This document shows, one piece after another, positions 27,054-34,989 of a stretch of DNA of 64,000 nt. The notes below the pieces were generated by a model, which was given only the letters and a program-made list of their open reading frames with translations, did not search any database and was not told where the DNA came from. A program made the translations under genes and the position numbers. Each line of letters starts with the position of its first letter. Position 1 is the first letter of the stretch. The stretch is from Superficieibacter sp. HKU1 (GTDB taxonomy: Bacteria > Pseudomonadota > Gammaproteobacteria > Enterobacterales > Enterobacteriaceae), in the NCBI RefSeq assembly GCF_029319185.1, contig NZ_CP119754.1, positions 124,001 to 188,000 of the forward strand, written 5' to 3'.

Positions 27054-28724
27054 GTGAAAAGGATACTACTGCTGTTCATCGCGACAGTTACCGGAGCTCA
27101 GGCGACGTGTCCTGCCTGGGCGCCTGCCCGAGCAGAACGGGAAATCGCCCAGCTTACGGCACAAATCGCACGCTGGAACGACAATTACTGGCGGCAGGGT
27201 GCAAGTGATGTGAGCGATAGCGTTTACGATCAGCTTTCAGCACGCCTGACGCAGTGGCGGCGCTGTTTTGGCTATGAGGAAAGCGGTGAAAGTGCGCCAC
27301 CGGGTCTGACGTCCGGCGTGTTGCACCCGGTCGCTCATACGGGGGTACAGAAACTGGCCGATGCGCGCGCGGTGAGCCAGTGGATAGCGGGGAAGCGAGA
27401 TCTCTGGGTTCAGCCAAAAGTCGACGGCGTCGCGGTGACGCTCGTTTATCATCAGGGGCGTTTAAAGCAGGCTATCAGTCGCGGCGATGGCCTGAAAGGC
27501 GAGGACTGGACTGAGAAAGCACGGCGCATTCCTGCCATCCCACAAACGGTGACAGGGGCGCTTTCGGAGAGCGTGTTGCAGGGGGAAATCTACCTGCAAC
27601 GGGATAATCAGATTCAAAAACAGATGGGCGGCATGAACGCCCGCGCGAAAGTCGCCGGGGCGCTGATGCAGCAAGGGGAAAGCAACGCGCTGACCCGGTT
27701 GGGCGTATTTATCTGGGCATGGCCGGATGGGCCGCAAAAAATGGACCACCGTCTGATGCTGTTAAGCCAGGCGGGGTTTCCTCTGGCTCAGCGGTATTCA
27801 CAGAAAGTGACGCGGCTGGAAGAGATCGCCGCGTGGCGCGATCGCTGGTTTACAACGCCGCTGCCGTTTGTGACCGATGGCGTGGTGATTCGCTCTGCCA
27901 TTGAGCCAGAGGGAAAACACTGGCTACCGACGCAGGGCAGTTGGGTCGCGGCCTGGAAATATCAACCGCCCTCTCAGGTTGCCGAGGTGAAAGCCATTAA
28001 CTTCACGGTGGGCCGAACCGGAAAGATTAGCGCAGTGGCGCAGCTCCAGACAATAAAGCTGGATGATAAAGCGGTGCAGCGGGTGAATGTTGGCTCTCTT
28101 GCGCGGTGGCAAACGCTGGATATTGCGGCGGGCGATCAGGTATTGGTAAGCCTGGCCGGACAGGGGATCCCTCGCATTGATAGCGTGGTGTGGCGCAGCA
28201 CACAGCGCGCGAAACCGACGCCGCCTGCGCAGAAATATAATGCGCTGACCTGTTTTTATGCCGTCCCCGGTTGCGAGGAACAGTTTGTGGCGCGGCTCGA
28301 ATGGCTTGGATCAAAAGCGGTTTTCGATATTGATGGCCTGGGACGCGCAGGCTGGCAGACGCTGCATCAGGCGCATGCTTTCACGCACATCTTCTCATGG
28401 ATGGCGCTGACGCCGGAGCAGTTGCGTAATACGCCGGGAGTAACTCCCTCGCGTGCCGCACAGCTCTGGCATCAGTTCAGTCTGGTGCGGCAGCAGCCTT
28501 TCAAACGGTGGGTAACGGCGCTGGGTTTACCGCTTAGCAGGGCGGCGCTGGGGGCGCTGGCGGATAATCACTGGCAGGAGATAGTGGCGCGCGATGAGCA
28601 AGGCTGGCAACGTTTACCCGGTATGGGAAGCGCGCGGGCGCAATCCATGGTGAACGCAGTACATCATCCGGATATTTCCCGGCTGGCGCAGTGGCTCGCC
28701 GACCAGAAAATACCCGGGTTTTGA
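27054..28724 (+). CDS. ligB: NAD-dependent DNA ligase B LigB
   Basis: A short DNA ligase of enterobacteria with weak activity and uncertain role. The 556-residue protein has the adenylation motif PKVDGVAVTL (K122 the nucleotidyl acceptor), the OB-fold region (VGRTGKISAVAQL) and helix-hairpin-helix repeats near the C-terminus (LPGMGSARAQSMV), but no BRCT domain. The N-terminus (MKRILLLFIATVTGAQA) looks like a signal peptide, odd for a ligase yet shared with E. coli LigB. I choose the GTG at 27054, seven bases after GGAGG; the GTG at 27048 is only one base away from it. Confidence 0.93.
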   Translation: MKRILLLFIATVTGAQATCPAWAPARAEREIAQLTAQIARWNDNYWRQGASDVSDSVYDQLSARLTQWRRCFGYEESGESAPPGLTSGVLHPVAHTGVQKLADARAVSQWIAGKRDLWVQPKVDGVAVTLVYHQGRLKQAISRGDGLKGEDWTEKARRIPAIPQTVTGALSESVLQGEIYLQRDNQIQKQMGGMNARAKVAGALMQQGESNALTRLGVFIWAWPDGPQKMDHRLMLLSQAGFPLAQRYSQKVTRLEEIAAWRDRWFTTPLPFVTDGVVIRSAIEPEGKHWLPTQGSWVAAWKYQPPSQVAEVKAINFTVGRTGKISAVAQLQTIKLDDKAVQRVNVGSLARWQTLDIAAGDQVLVSLAGQGIPRIDSVVWRSTQRAKPTPPAQKYNALTCFYAVPGCEEQFVARLEWLGSKAVFDIDGLGRAGWQTLHQAHAFTHIFSWMALTPEQLRNTPGVTPSRAAQLWHQFSLVRQQPFKRWVTALGLPLSRAALGALADNHWQEIVARDEQGWQRLPGMGSARAQSMVNAVHHPDISRLAQWLADQKIPGF

Positions 28725-28726
28725 CT

Positions 28727-29344
28727 TCAGTGCGCGTTGTGTTTGTAGTAAAACACCGGTAAGCCCAGCTTCAGGCGCAGCGCCAGCAAACGGGCCGTAA
28801 AGCCAAACAGCAAGGTGGCGATAACCACGATATCGTGGTTACTCACGTAATGTTGCAGCGCGACGTAGAGCACGGCGGCGGAAAATGCCACGCCCGCGTA
28901 AAGCTCTTTCTGGAAGACCAGCGGAATGCGTTTACAGAATATGTCGCGCAGCACGCCACCAAATACGCCGGTCACTACGGCGGCAATGGTGGCAATAATC
29001 GGTCCTTCCCCCATATCCAGCGCTATCTGCGCGCCGATGATAGAAAAAACCACCAGACCTAGTGCATCCAGCACCAGAAAAAGCTTACGTAAATAGGGCA
29101 TCACCGGGGCCATGATGGTGGTCAGTACCGCAGCAATCGCAACAATGATCACGTATTCCGGATGTTTTACCCAGCCCAGCGGATAATGGCCTAACAGAAT
29201 ATCGCGCACCGACCCGCCGCCAAGGGCCGTCGCCGTGGCAATGATGATGACGCCAAACGTATCCATGCGTCGACGCCCGGCAGCCAGCGCGCCCGTCATG
29301 GCTTCAGCCGTAATGCCGATGAGATAAAGAATATGCAGTAACAC
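28727..29344 (-). CDS. yicG: TRIC-family membrane protein YicG
   Basis: A 205-residue inner-membrane protein with two copies of a three-helix unit plus a seventh helix. Each half carries the glycine-rich GGSVRDILLG or GGVLRDIFCKRIP motif (UPF0126/TRIC family, trimeric cation-channel fold). Substrate in bacteria unsettled. It converges with ligB. In E. coli the next gene is yicC; here the island separates them. Confidence 0.93.
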   Translation of the reverse strand: MLLHILYLIGITAEAMTGALAAGRRRMDTFGVIIIATATALGGGSVRDILLGHYPLGWVKHPEYVIIVAIAAVLTTIMAPVMPYLRKLFLVLDALGLVVFSIIGAQIALDMGEGPIIATIAAVVTGVFGGVLRDIFCKRIPLVFQKELYAGVAFSAAVLYVALQHYVSNHDIVVIATLLFGFTARLLALRLKLGLPVFYYKHNAH

Positions 29345-29510
29345 AGACGCCCCCGAAATTAGTGACGAAAGGGTAGCGATTTGTGCGCTATATCACGATT
29401 GAGATTTTCTAAGGCGAAGCGATTTGGTTTAGAAAAACTAATGCCTGAAGCGGGTTTGAACCTTAACCTGTAGGGATGTAATGTTTTTAAGCGGTTTTTT
29501 TGGCTTAGAA

Positions 29511-29542
29511 AAGCTAAAGTGGCCCACCACCGGCGGGCCATG
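29511..29542 (-). terminator. Displaced yicC terminator
   Basis: GGCCC (29521-29525) and GGGCC (29535-29539) form the base of a GC-rich hairpin, followed on the minus strand by ACTTTAGCTTTTCT. In the uninterrupted chromosome it would lie about 10 bp past the yicC stop; the island has moved it 10.7 kb away. The rest of 29345-29550 holds inverted TTTTCTAA/TTAGAAAA repeats and no gene. Confidence 0.5.
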
Positions 29543-29550
29543 AGTACCGG

Positions 29551-29562
29551 ACGTTACTCGAT
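29551..29562. other. attL core of the yicC island
   Basis: ACGTTACTCGAT here is repeated exactly at 40248-40259, where it contains the yicC stop codon. The flanks are only loosely similar after the core. The pair bounds the integrase-bearing segment, as expected of attL and attR. Confidence 0.75.
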
Positions 29563-29644
29563 GTTGGATCTGAATGTTGAATAGTGCTGTATATACTATG
29601 ATTTATAATATATTTATCTAATCATATTTTCGATTAGCTACACC

Positions 29645-29660
29645 CTTAAGTACACCTTAA
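29645..29660. repeat. Left-end integrase arm-type repeat (candidate)
   Basis: CTTAAGTACACCTTAAG lies 83 bp inside attL and holds TTAAGTACAC, the motif repeated four times inside attR (40080-40133). Matching repeats at both ends suggest integrase arm sites. It overlaps the stop codon of the initiator gene. Confidence 0.55.
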
Positions 29661-30685
29661 GCACATGCTATGCTGTGTATGCTGCTTAATTGCTCAACGC
29701 AGCGTGGCCACTGATCCCAGATCTTACGTTCATCGAAAAGCACTGTTTTATGTCTAGCAAGTAAGGCAGTCAAGCGTGAACGCCCAAGTGGCTGCTTAAA
29801 ACAACTCTTCAAAGCTATGACACTGGGTTCTTTAGGGAGGTCATTTAAGTATTCTCTTTTTAGTAGCTCATCGACTAAACCCTTAGAGTAGACTTGAAAC
29901 CGTTCAAAAGGGTTCTTCATCACTAGGAGTTGGGCCAACCTCATAGCCCCCGCTTTTTTACCGGCTGGTTTAGCGCCAGGTTTGTACCGAGCTTCGATAC
30001 GCAAGAAGCGCTTACGCTCATCCAGATTGATGTTAATGAATTTGGCCCTATCCTCCAGAATGAGTTTTTTGTCGCGGAGCGTATTAACTTTTTCATAACA
30101 ATGAATATGTAGAAGAGAGCGATTGCTGCCGATTCTTACTCCCGGTAAACTATTTTCAGTATCGTAATACGTGCTCTTCTCTGCATTTTTTAATCCCCAC
30201 AGGTAATCATCTAGCTTGCAGTCATATACATCAAGAGCTACGTCAACCCTTGTAACCCAAGCTCGAACAAGTAGTCGATAAAATATCTCACCTAAGTTGC
30301 TATTTATCCATGATACTAAATCATCTATTTTTACTTTTGTCATATGTTGAGGATTAAAATCCAAACGTAGCCCTCCTGTATTAGGATGTTTCGGAACATA
30401 ATCAATATGTAATAGTAATGGTGAGTTCCTCGTTCTACTGTATATATTTAATGATTTGCGATAAGGTTTGTCCTTTTTGTTCTTAATGTATTCAACTCTA
30501 TACTTCTTTTCCTTCCGCTGATTCATTTTTTCCAGCTTAATATACACTTCCCTTTTTTCCTCTTCAGTAAGAAAATCACTGACTACCGTTAACTTATCAA
30601 TTCTAATTCTTAAGTAATGATCATGCTTATCTCTGCCGATGTTTAAAGAGGGGCATATCTCTATATTGCTTCTGTGTAATAACAT
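29657..30685 (-). CDS. Rolling-circle-type replication initiator (Rep_trans-like)
   Basis: A 342-residue basic protein resembling the replication initiation factors of conjugative transposons and small phages (Rep_trans family). The stretch TRVDVALDVYD at 145-155 matches the conserved RxDxAxD motif, and YYDTENSLPGVRIGSNRSLLHIHCYEK follows as in that family. The N-terminal 100 residues are Lys/Arg-rich. It would nick an origin and start rolling-circle replication of the excised island. An inverted repeat directly upstream (30702-30774) is a possible nick site. Family call moderate. Confidence 0.65.
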   Translation of the reverse strand: MLLHRSNIEICPSLNIGRDKHDHYLRIRIDKLTVVSDFLTEEEKREVYIKLEKMNQRKEKKYRVEYIKNKKDKPYRKSLNIYSRTRNSPLLLHIDYVPKHPNTGGLRLDFNPQHMTKVKIDDLVSWINSNLGEIFYRLLVRAWVTRVDVALDVYDCKLDDYLWGLKNAEKSTYYDTENSLPGVRIGSNRSLLHIHCYEKVNTLRDKKLILEDRAKFININLDERKRFLRIEARYKPGAKPAGKKAGAMRLAQLLVMKNPFERFQVYSKGLVDELLKREYLNDLPKEPSVIALKSCFKQPLGRSRLTALLARHKTVLFDERKIWDQWPRCVEQLSSIHSIACA

Positions 30686-30701
30686 AACTATTCCTTCTCA
30701 A

Positions 30702-30774
30702 AATAGTGAGAGTTACAGCCAATATGAGGCCATAATCAACATATGAATCAATATCAGTTATGACTCTCACTATT
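30702..30774. repeat. Inverted repeat upstream of the initiator, possible origin or operator
   Basis: AATAGTGAGAGT (30702-30713) and ACTCTCACTATT (30763-30774) are exact reverse complements with a 49-bp AT-rich spacer, 17 bp from the initiator start. Position suits a double-strand origin for a Rep protein, or an autoregulatory site. Confidence 0.6.
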
Positions 30775-30835
30775 CCTATCTATGTGCATATAACGTGCTA
30801 TTAGAGGGATGGGATTTTCTGATCCATAAACGTCA

Positions 30836-31066
30836 TCAAATTTTGGTTTCTGCTAACGACACTTTTTGACGATTAGCAATCCATCGCAGTATTTCCTCTT
30901 CTCGCCATGCAACAGCACGCGAGGATTCGTTTGTGCTGGCTATTCCACCTGTCAGGCGTACAGGTTCAGGGAAGTGGCCAGCTTTTATCTGACGATAGAG
31001 GGTGGCACGTGAGAAGGCACAGTATTCAAGGACGGTTTTGAGTTTGATCAGACGTGAGGCATGCAT
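30836..31066 (-). CDS. AlpA-family DNA-binding protein
   Basis: A 76-residue protein with a winged-helix/MerR-like HTH: LIKLKTVLEYCAFSRATLYRQ, then GHFPEPVRL and AWREEEILRWIANRQ, the AlpA pattern. Such proteins act as excisionases or transcriptional activators in P4-like elements and satellites. It precedes the initiator on the same strand and is divergent from the gene at 31330, with four palindromes between them. Its likely job is to control excision and replication of the island. Confidence 0.85.
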   Translation of the reverse strand: MHASRLIKLKTVLEYCAFSRATLYRQIKAGHFPEPVRLTGGIASTNESSRAVAWREEEILRWIANRQKVSLAETKI

Positions 31067-31150
31067 CGTAAAAGCCCGTTTGGTTTACGCATCCAATTGA
31101 TGCGAAATGCATTTACAGATTTCCAAAACCGCTAAATTTTGATGTTAAAT

Positions 31151-31309
31151 AGGTGAATCTGATCGTCAGATTCACCTAAAAGTCGTTTGAAAGGGCTTTT
31201 CAGCAAAAACTATAAGGATCTGATGATCAGATTGTGATTGAGTATGGATCTGATCATCAGACTATAATGTTGACAACTACTAACCACAGGGTAATCTGAT
31301 CGTCAGATT
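31151..31309. promoter_or_regulatory. Cluster of four palindromes sharing TCTGA-N3-TCAGA
   Basis: Sites at 31151-31177 (12-bp arms AGGTGAATCTGA), 31218-31232, 31248-31262 and 31293-31309 share TCTGA-N3-TCAGA; centres are 61, 30 and 46 bp apart. The third lies immediately before TATAAT (31263-31268), with TTGAGT at 31238-31243 as a poor -35 element 19 bp away. The array fills the gap between the divergent AlpA-like gene and the gene at 31330. It looks like a repressor/activator switch or iteron set. Confidence 0.75.
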
Positions 31310-31329
31310 TTGAGGCGAGGTATGGCGTT

Positions 31330-31848
31330 ATGGCAAAAGTGGAAAAGTGTTTGGAAGATGATGAAGTGGCAGCCCGAAAACAGAGAGACAAAGATTATCA
31401 AAATAGACGTCAGGAACGACTGAAAGAACTAGGCGAGAAAAAAATATTAATTAGAATTGATAATGATACCTATGAAAAATTGGCGGACTTATGTGAAAGT
31501 TTGGGGCATAAAAGACCAGTGCCGGGAATGCACAACCTTATAGAAAGTTATTCTGCTGCTTTAGCTTATTTGCTACGTCTTGAAAAGACGCAGCAGTTGT
31601 GTCAACCTCAATCACAAGCATCAAAAGAATTATACGATTTATATAAGACAGTTGATCATTTTAAAAATGATCTAGGACTTTCTGATTCTCAAATAATCAA
31701 TAGCATGAAGGAAAGAAAAATTCGACATCCATGTGCAGTATTTAATGGTGATGACAGATATGACTGGAAGGAAAGACATATTAAGAAATTGTTGAATAAG
31801 AAGCTTCTTCTTAGCCGGCTATCTATATTAAATGAAGAAGATAAATAA
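31330..31848 (+). CDS. Unrecognised island protein, possible regulator
   Basis: A 172-residue, strongly charged protein that I do not recognise. The N-terminal 35 residues are a Lys/Arg/Glu-rich helix; KKILIRIDNDTYEKLADLCESLG has the strand-helix look of ribbon-helix-helix proteins (strand ILIRID then helix). The rest is mostly helical with a basic C-terminus. The start at 31330 follows GAGGCGAGG (31311-31319). Downstream of the four-palindrome control region, it may bind those sites; that is a guess. Confidence 0.6.
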   Translation: MAKVEKCLEDDEVAARKQRDKDYQNRRQERLKELGEKKILIRIDNDTYEKLADLCESLGHKRPVPGMHNLIESYSAALAYLLRLEKTQQLCQPQSQASKELYDLYKTVDHFKNDLGLSDSQIINSMKERKIRHPCAVFNGDDRYDWKERHIKKLLNKKLLLSRLSILNEEDK

Positions 31849-31892
31849 ACATCTTTCTTTAAGTTTTTGGATAAACTAGCCATTGTTTATCA

Positions 31893-32273
31893 TTATTGTT
31901 TGGTGTATTTATCAAGAAACATAATCAATAAGCGCCTCTGCTCATGTGTTAAGCGAGGCCAAATATTATCAAGTCGACTCTTCAAGTCTGCATCTTTTAC
32001 AGGTGCGAAATCCTGTTGTTTCTGGATATCATTTTCAAACGTCGAGAAGCAATCAATGAAAAACCAGCTAATCGGTGTGTTGAGCTTTACCGCGATGTTC
32101 ACGAGATGGGCAACGTTGATCTTGTTTGTTCCACGTTCATAACGCGAAAGCTGTTGGTGGGATATATCCACAAGCTCCGCTAAATGCTGGGCTGTCATTC
32201 CCAGTTCTTTACGACGCATTTGAATGCGTTGGCCTACCTGTTTGTCTGCACTATCTGAGGGTAACTGGGCCAT
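31893..32273 (-). CDS. XRE-family transcriptional regulator
   Basis: A 126-residue repressor-like protein with an HTH at about residues 14-68 (VGQRIQMRRKELGMTAQHLA, ISHQQLSRYERGTNKINVAH). The C-terminal half is short and helical, with no peptidase motif, so SOS-type autocleavage is not expected. Three 9-bp CTATAGATG-type sites lie upstream (32301-32380). It is divergent from the protease-like gene at 32530 and may control it as well as itself. Confidence 0.85.
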   Translation of the reverse strand: MAQLPSDSADKQVGQRIQMRRKELGMTAQHLAELVDISHQQLSRYERGTNKINVAHLVNIAVKLNTPISWFFIDCFSTFENDIQKQQDFAPVKDADLKSRLDNIWPRLTHEQRRLLIMFLDKYTKQ

Positions 32274-32300
32274 ATACTGCTCTTCACTTCCATAAAATGT

Positions 32301-32380
32301 CTATAGATGGAAGTTTGTGGCCTTTTTTCTCTTGTATAAACATCATCTATGGATTATAAATGAATTTTGCGCATCTATAG
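32301..32380. promoter_or_regulatory. Three repeated half-sites between XRE gene and protease-like gene
   Basis: CTATAGATG (32301-32309), CATCTATGG (32344-32352) and CATCTATAG (32372-32380): the first and third are exact reverse complements, the second differs at one base. They sit in the divergent interval, as operators of the XRE protein would. Confidence 0.5.
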
Positions 32381-32529
32381 TCGTTGTGGTGAAGGGGGAG
32401 AAGGGAGCAAGACAGTGAATATCTAGTAATCTAACGCTTTTGCGATAACCAATTCCTTGAACTGTAGATGGGAGTTTTTTGGTATGTCTATAACAAACTC
32501 ATAAACGAATATCTTGTTTGGCGTGGCTG

Positions 32530-33093
32530 ATGAAAAAACAGGAAGTATTGATTATAGAATCACGTAGTGATCAGGATATTTATGATGGCAGAGGTGAAGG
32601 AGAAACATTAAAGCGTATACTTCAGTTACAAGGTGTCAATGCCAAAAGCATTGAGGCTATCAATGAGAAAATGCTCATTAAAGCGTTAAAAGTCGCTCAA
32701 AGAGAAAATATTAAATATGTCCACATAAGTGCTCATGGATATGATAGAGGCTTTGCTCTAACAGATGATGCTATTATTACATGGCGAGATTTAGATCGAC
32801 TTGCCTGGCCGATATTAAGAGGGAAATGCATTTGTTTTTCAAGTTGCTCTGTTGGTAATGGTGCAGAAGAGTTATTTATCCTACACAAATCATTCTGCAA
32901 TGCGATTGTTGCCCCAACAAGAGAAATTAGCTGGGGGGAAGGCTTGGTGGCATATTCTGCGTTTTACCATCGAGCACAATTACGCGAAAAATCATCTATC
33001 CAGAATGTAAAAGTAATGAACCATGTTGTTGGCGCGGGGACGTTCAGGATTATTGAGTCTCCCTATGTTTCGCATACATATACGATTGGCTGA
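32530..33093 (+). CDS. Caspase/CHAT-like protease homologue, stand-alone
   Basis: A 187-residue protein with the spacing of a caspase-fold dyad: hydrophobic strand then histidine in IKYVHISAHGYDRG (H69), and, after a linker, a second strand ending in cysteine in CICFSSCSVGNGAEE (C106). The N-terminal VLIIESRSDQD is the usual first strand. CHAT and metacaspase proteins of phage-defence systems act as triggered proteases. Here no sensor domain is fused. The 2-helix zinc-ribbon membrane protein follows by 70 bp. The ATG at 32530 is preferred over TTG at 32518. Activity is inferred from motif only. Confidence 0.6.
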   Translation: MKKQEVLIIESRSDQDIYDGRGEGETLKRILQLQGVNAKSIEAINEKMLIKALKVAQRENIKYVHISAHGYDRGFALTDDAIITWRDLDRLAWPILRGKCICFSSCSVGNGAEELFILHKSFCNAIVAPTREISWGEGLVAYSAFYHRAQLREKSSIQNVKVMNHVVGAGTFRIIESPYVSHTYTIG

Positions 33094-33163
33094 TTAAAGA
33101 AGAGGAAATGAGGTCGGTCAAGTTACTCAACATAGATAATATGAGTTAATTTAGGAGAGCACT

Positions 33164-33652
33164 ATGAATAAAGAGCAAGATGAAATTAAACGTGTAGCGA
33201 ACGTTCATTCATGGCTATATGGAGTGGGGGTGACGGCAGTTATTTCAGGCATAGGTTATATCTTCACGCCTCTGGAAATACCGATTCGTATAATTGTCAG
33301 TACATTAATCTTTTTACTGCTTTTATTTCCTATTGTAAAATTGGTTTTTTATTTTATTTCAAGTGGTGTTAGATGTAAGGTTTGCAATGCTTCATATAGT
33401 ATTCAACTAATAGATACTAAAAGAAAATTTTTATCAGCCATACCCAAGAGTAAAACTCAAAACCAAGCCGTTGTTGGTGGAGATACACGAGGCCCTCATT
33501 ATGGAAAGCAGATGATTATAAAGTCAACTTGGACAGAAGAACGATACAAAATTACTAATGTTTATTCGTGTGTTAATTGCGGAAACACCTATGATACTCA
33601 ACGCATGGAAACACGAAAACAAGGGTATTCTAGTACAAAATTATATCGGTAA
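33164..33652 (+). CDS. Two-helix membrane protein with a split zinc ribbon
   Basis: A 162-residue protein of unknown function. Two transmembrane helices (about 17-37 and 40-65) are followed by a cytoplasm-sized domain with two Cys pairs, CKVC at 71-74 and CVNC at 136-139, which can bind one zinc. Between them lies a basic, glycine-containing loop. GGAGAG precedes the ATG. As the gene directly after the protease-like gene it could be its substrate or a membrane effector; no direct evidence for that. Confidence 0.6.
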   Translation: MNKEQDEIKRVANVHSWLYGVGVTAVISGIGYIFTPLEIPIRIIVSTLIFLLLLFPIVKLVFYFISSGVRCKVCNASYSIQLIDTKRKFLSAIPKSKTQNQAVVGGDTRGPHYGKQMIIKSTWTEERYKITNVYSCVNCGNTYDTQRMETRKQGYSSTKLYR

Positions 33653-33705
33653 TAATTTGTTGGTATAGATGTTTTTTATATTTAACAGTATATAAAGGAG
33701 TAATA

Positions 33706-34062
33706 ATGAAAAAGATAGTCCTAACTTTTCTATTGGCCAGTAGCTTTACTATGGCGCATGCAGCTGAATACGTTAAGCGAAATGGCGCTTTATCATTGTC
33801 GACGGGGAATAACACTGCTGAATTTAATATTAATGCATCTCACGGTAATGCTTCTGGCGTATGTAATATGGAGGGCATTGCAGAACGTGTCGGTTCAGGC
33901 GCAGGGCAGCGAAATCGTTGGGTTTACAGCGACTCATCGAGTGCATGTGTAGCAGTAATTAGTGAATTGAAAGATGGTTCTGTCAATGTTATGACACGTA
34001 GCTGCGATAACTATTGTGGTATTTCAGCTGTTGGTTCTATGGACGGAAAGTACAAAAAATAA
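33706..34062 (+). CDS. Small exported cysteine-containing protein
   Basis: A 118-residue precursor with a signal peptide (MKKIVLTFLLASSFTMAHA, cut near residue 19) and a 99-residue mature part with four cysteines (53, 81, 100, 104), enough for two disulfides in the periplasm. The tail CDNYCGISAVGSMDGKYKK resembles small periplasmic inhibitor-like proteins in style only; I cannot name a family. AAAGGAG precedes the start. It could belong with the two genes before it or be an independent cargo gene. Confidence 0.6.
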   Translation: MKKIVLTFLLASSFTMAHAAEYVKRNGALSLSTGNNTAEFNINASHGNASGVCNMEGIAERVGSGAGQRNRWVYSDSSSACVAVISELKDGSVNVMTRSCDNYCGISAVGSMDGKYKK

Positions 34063-34071
34063 TAATTGATT

Positions 34072-34105
34072 AGGCAAGTATCAAGAGCAGTAGTGATACT
34101 TGCCT
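34072..34105. terminator. Hairpin after the small exported protein gene
   Basis: AGGCAAGTATCA (34072-34083) pairs perfectly with TGATACTTGCCT (34094-34105) over a 10-nt loop. It ends the rightward protease/membrane/exported set. No U run follows, so it may be a weak or bidirectional signal. Confidence 0.55.
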
Positions 34106-34223
34106 GTATTGAATACCAATCATTTCTGTTAGCTACTATATTTAGCTAAACTATTTTCACAGAGAAATATGGCAGTCTATTATGAGCGGGAGGCGGAAGT
34201 CATCCCACTGCTGTGAAGGTTAG

Positions 34224-34988
34224 CTAACCAATAGCCCAGCCTGATGGATAAATCATCTGATGACTTAATTCCAACAATGTGGTTAAAGCTTCATCAAATT
34301 GGGCAGTAATATTATATTTTTGCGCGTCGATGGAATCTTCAATTTCACTGATTGTTGCATTCAATTCTCTTAAATAAAGGAATTTTTTTATTGAGAGCTG
34401 CCTAATGCATTCATGATTGGTGCTATGGTCATCTAAGTACCATTCTAATGTTAAATCATTATTGTTCTCAAATAAGTAACATTTTGCGTTTTCAATTTTA
34501 TCAGAATCTAATAGATCTTTACTACAGCCACAACAACAAAGTAAAGGTTCATACTCTGCCCCAAATAACTTAGGCTGAGTAATTCTTCCTGAGTCAAAAA
34601 AACTTTGATTGACCATAAAAGGAAGGCTTTTTAAATTTTTTAATATTTCATAACTTTCTATTATTGTATGAGGGATATTGGATGAGTTTAAATATTTTTT
34701 TAAATTATCTCCAGCCCTCGTTGAATAAAACCCTATAAACAATTCCGTTTTATGCTGTGACATTCTATCAAGGATTGAATCTTCATCAGCAAGTGTTACA
34801 GATTTATTCGATCTGACATTGTTTTTACAACTAACTAAGCTGCGTACTGATTCTTTTTCAGCAATTAAATCTTTACCTCTATCAGGTCCTACTGAAGCAC
34901 CTTCTAAAATAGTATATCCGATGTTTTCTAAATAATATGCAGCAAAATTCTCCCAATCATCTGGAGTCATATTTTGGAATATATTCAT
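34224..34988 (-). CDS. PD-(D/E)XK (Mrr-like) nuclease, active member of a paralogous pair
   Basis: A 254-residue protein. The N-terminal domain reads as an Mrr-type restriction fold: helix with E13 (DDWENFAAYYLENIGY), then GPDRGKDLIAE with D40, then LVSCKNN with K55, giving E...D...SxK. A middle segment HKTELFIGFYSTRAGDNLKK closes the core. The C-terminal domain has CCCGCSKDLLD (151-161), a cysteine knot of unknown role. The gene just upstream (1-bp gap) encodes a paralogue with the catalytic residues changed. Likely a DNA-targeting effector of a defence system; target unknown. Confidence 0.65.
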   Translation of the reverse strand: MNIFQNMTPDDWENFAAYYLENIGYTILEGASVGPDRGKDLIAEKESVRSLVSCKNNVRSNKSVTLADEDSILDRMSQHKTELFIGFYSTRAGDNLKKYLNSSNIPHTIIESYEILKNLKSLPFMVNQSFFDSGRITQPKLFGAEYEPLLCCCGCSKDLLDSDKIENAKCYLFENNNDLTLEWYLDDHSTNHECIRQLSIKKFLYLRELNATISEIEDSIDAQKYNITAQFDEALTTLLELSHQMIYPSGWAIG

Positions 34989-34989
34989 T

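Noticed and set aside
29551..29562. tRNA gene as the integration target of the island
   Set aside because: P4-type integrases often use tRNA genes, but no cloverleaf sequence is present at either end; the shared core is the yicC 3' end.
31151..31309. CRISPR array in the four-repeat region
   Set aside because: Repeats are about 15-27 bp palindromes at irregular spacing (61, 30, 46 bp) with no cas gene nearby; operators fit better.
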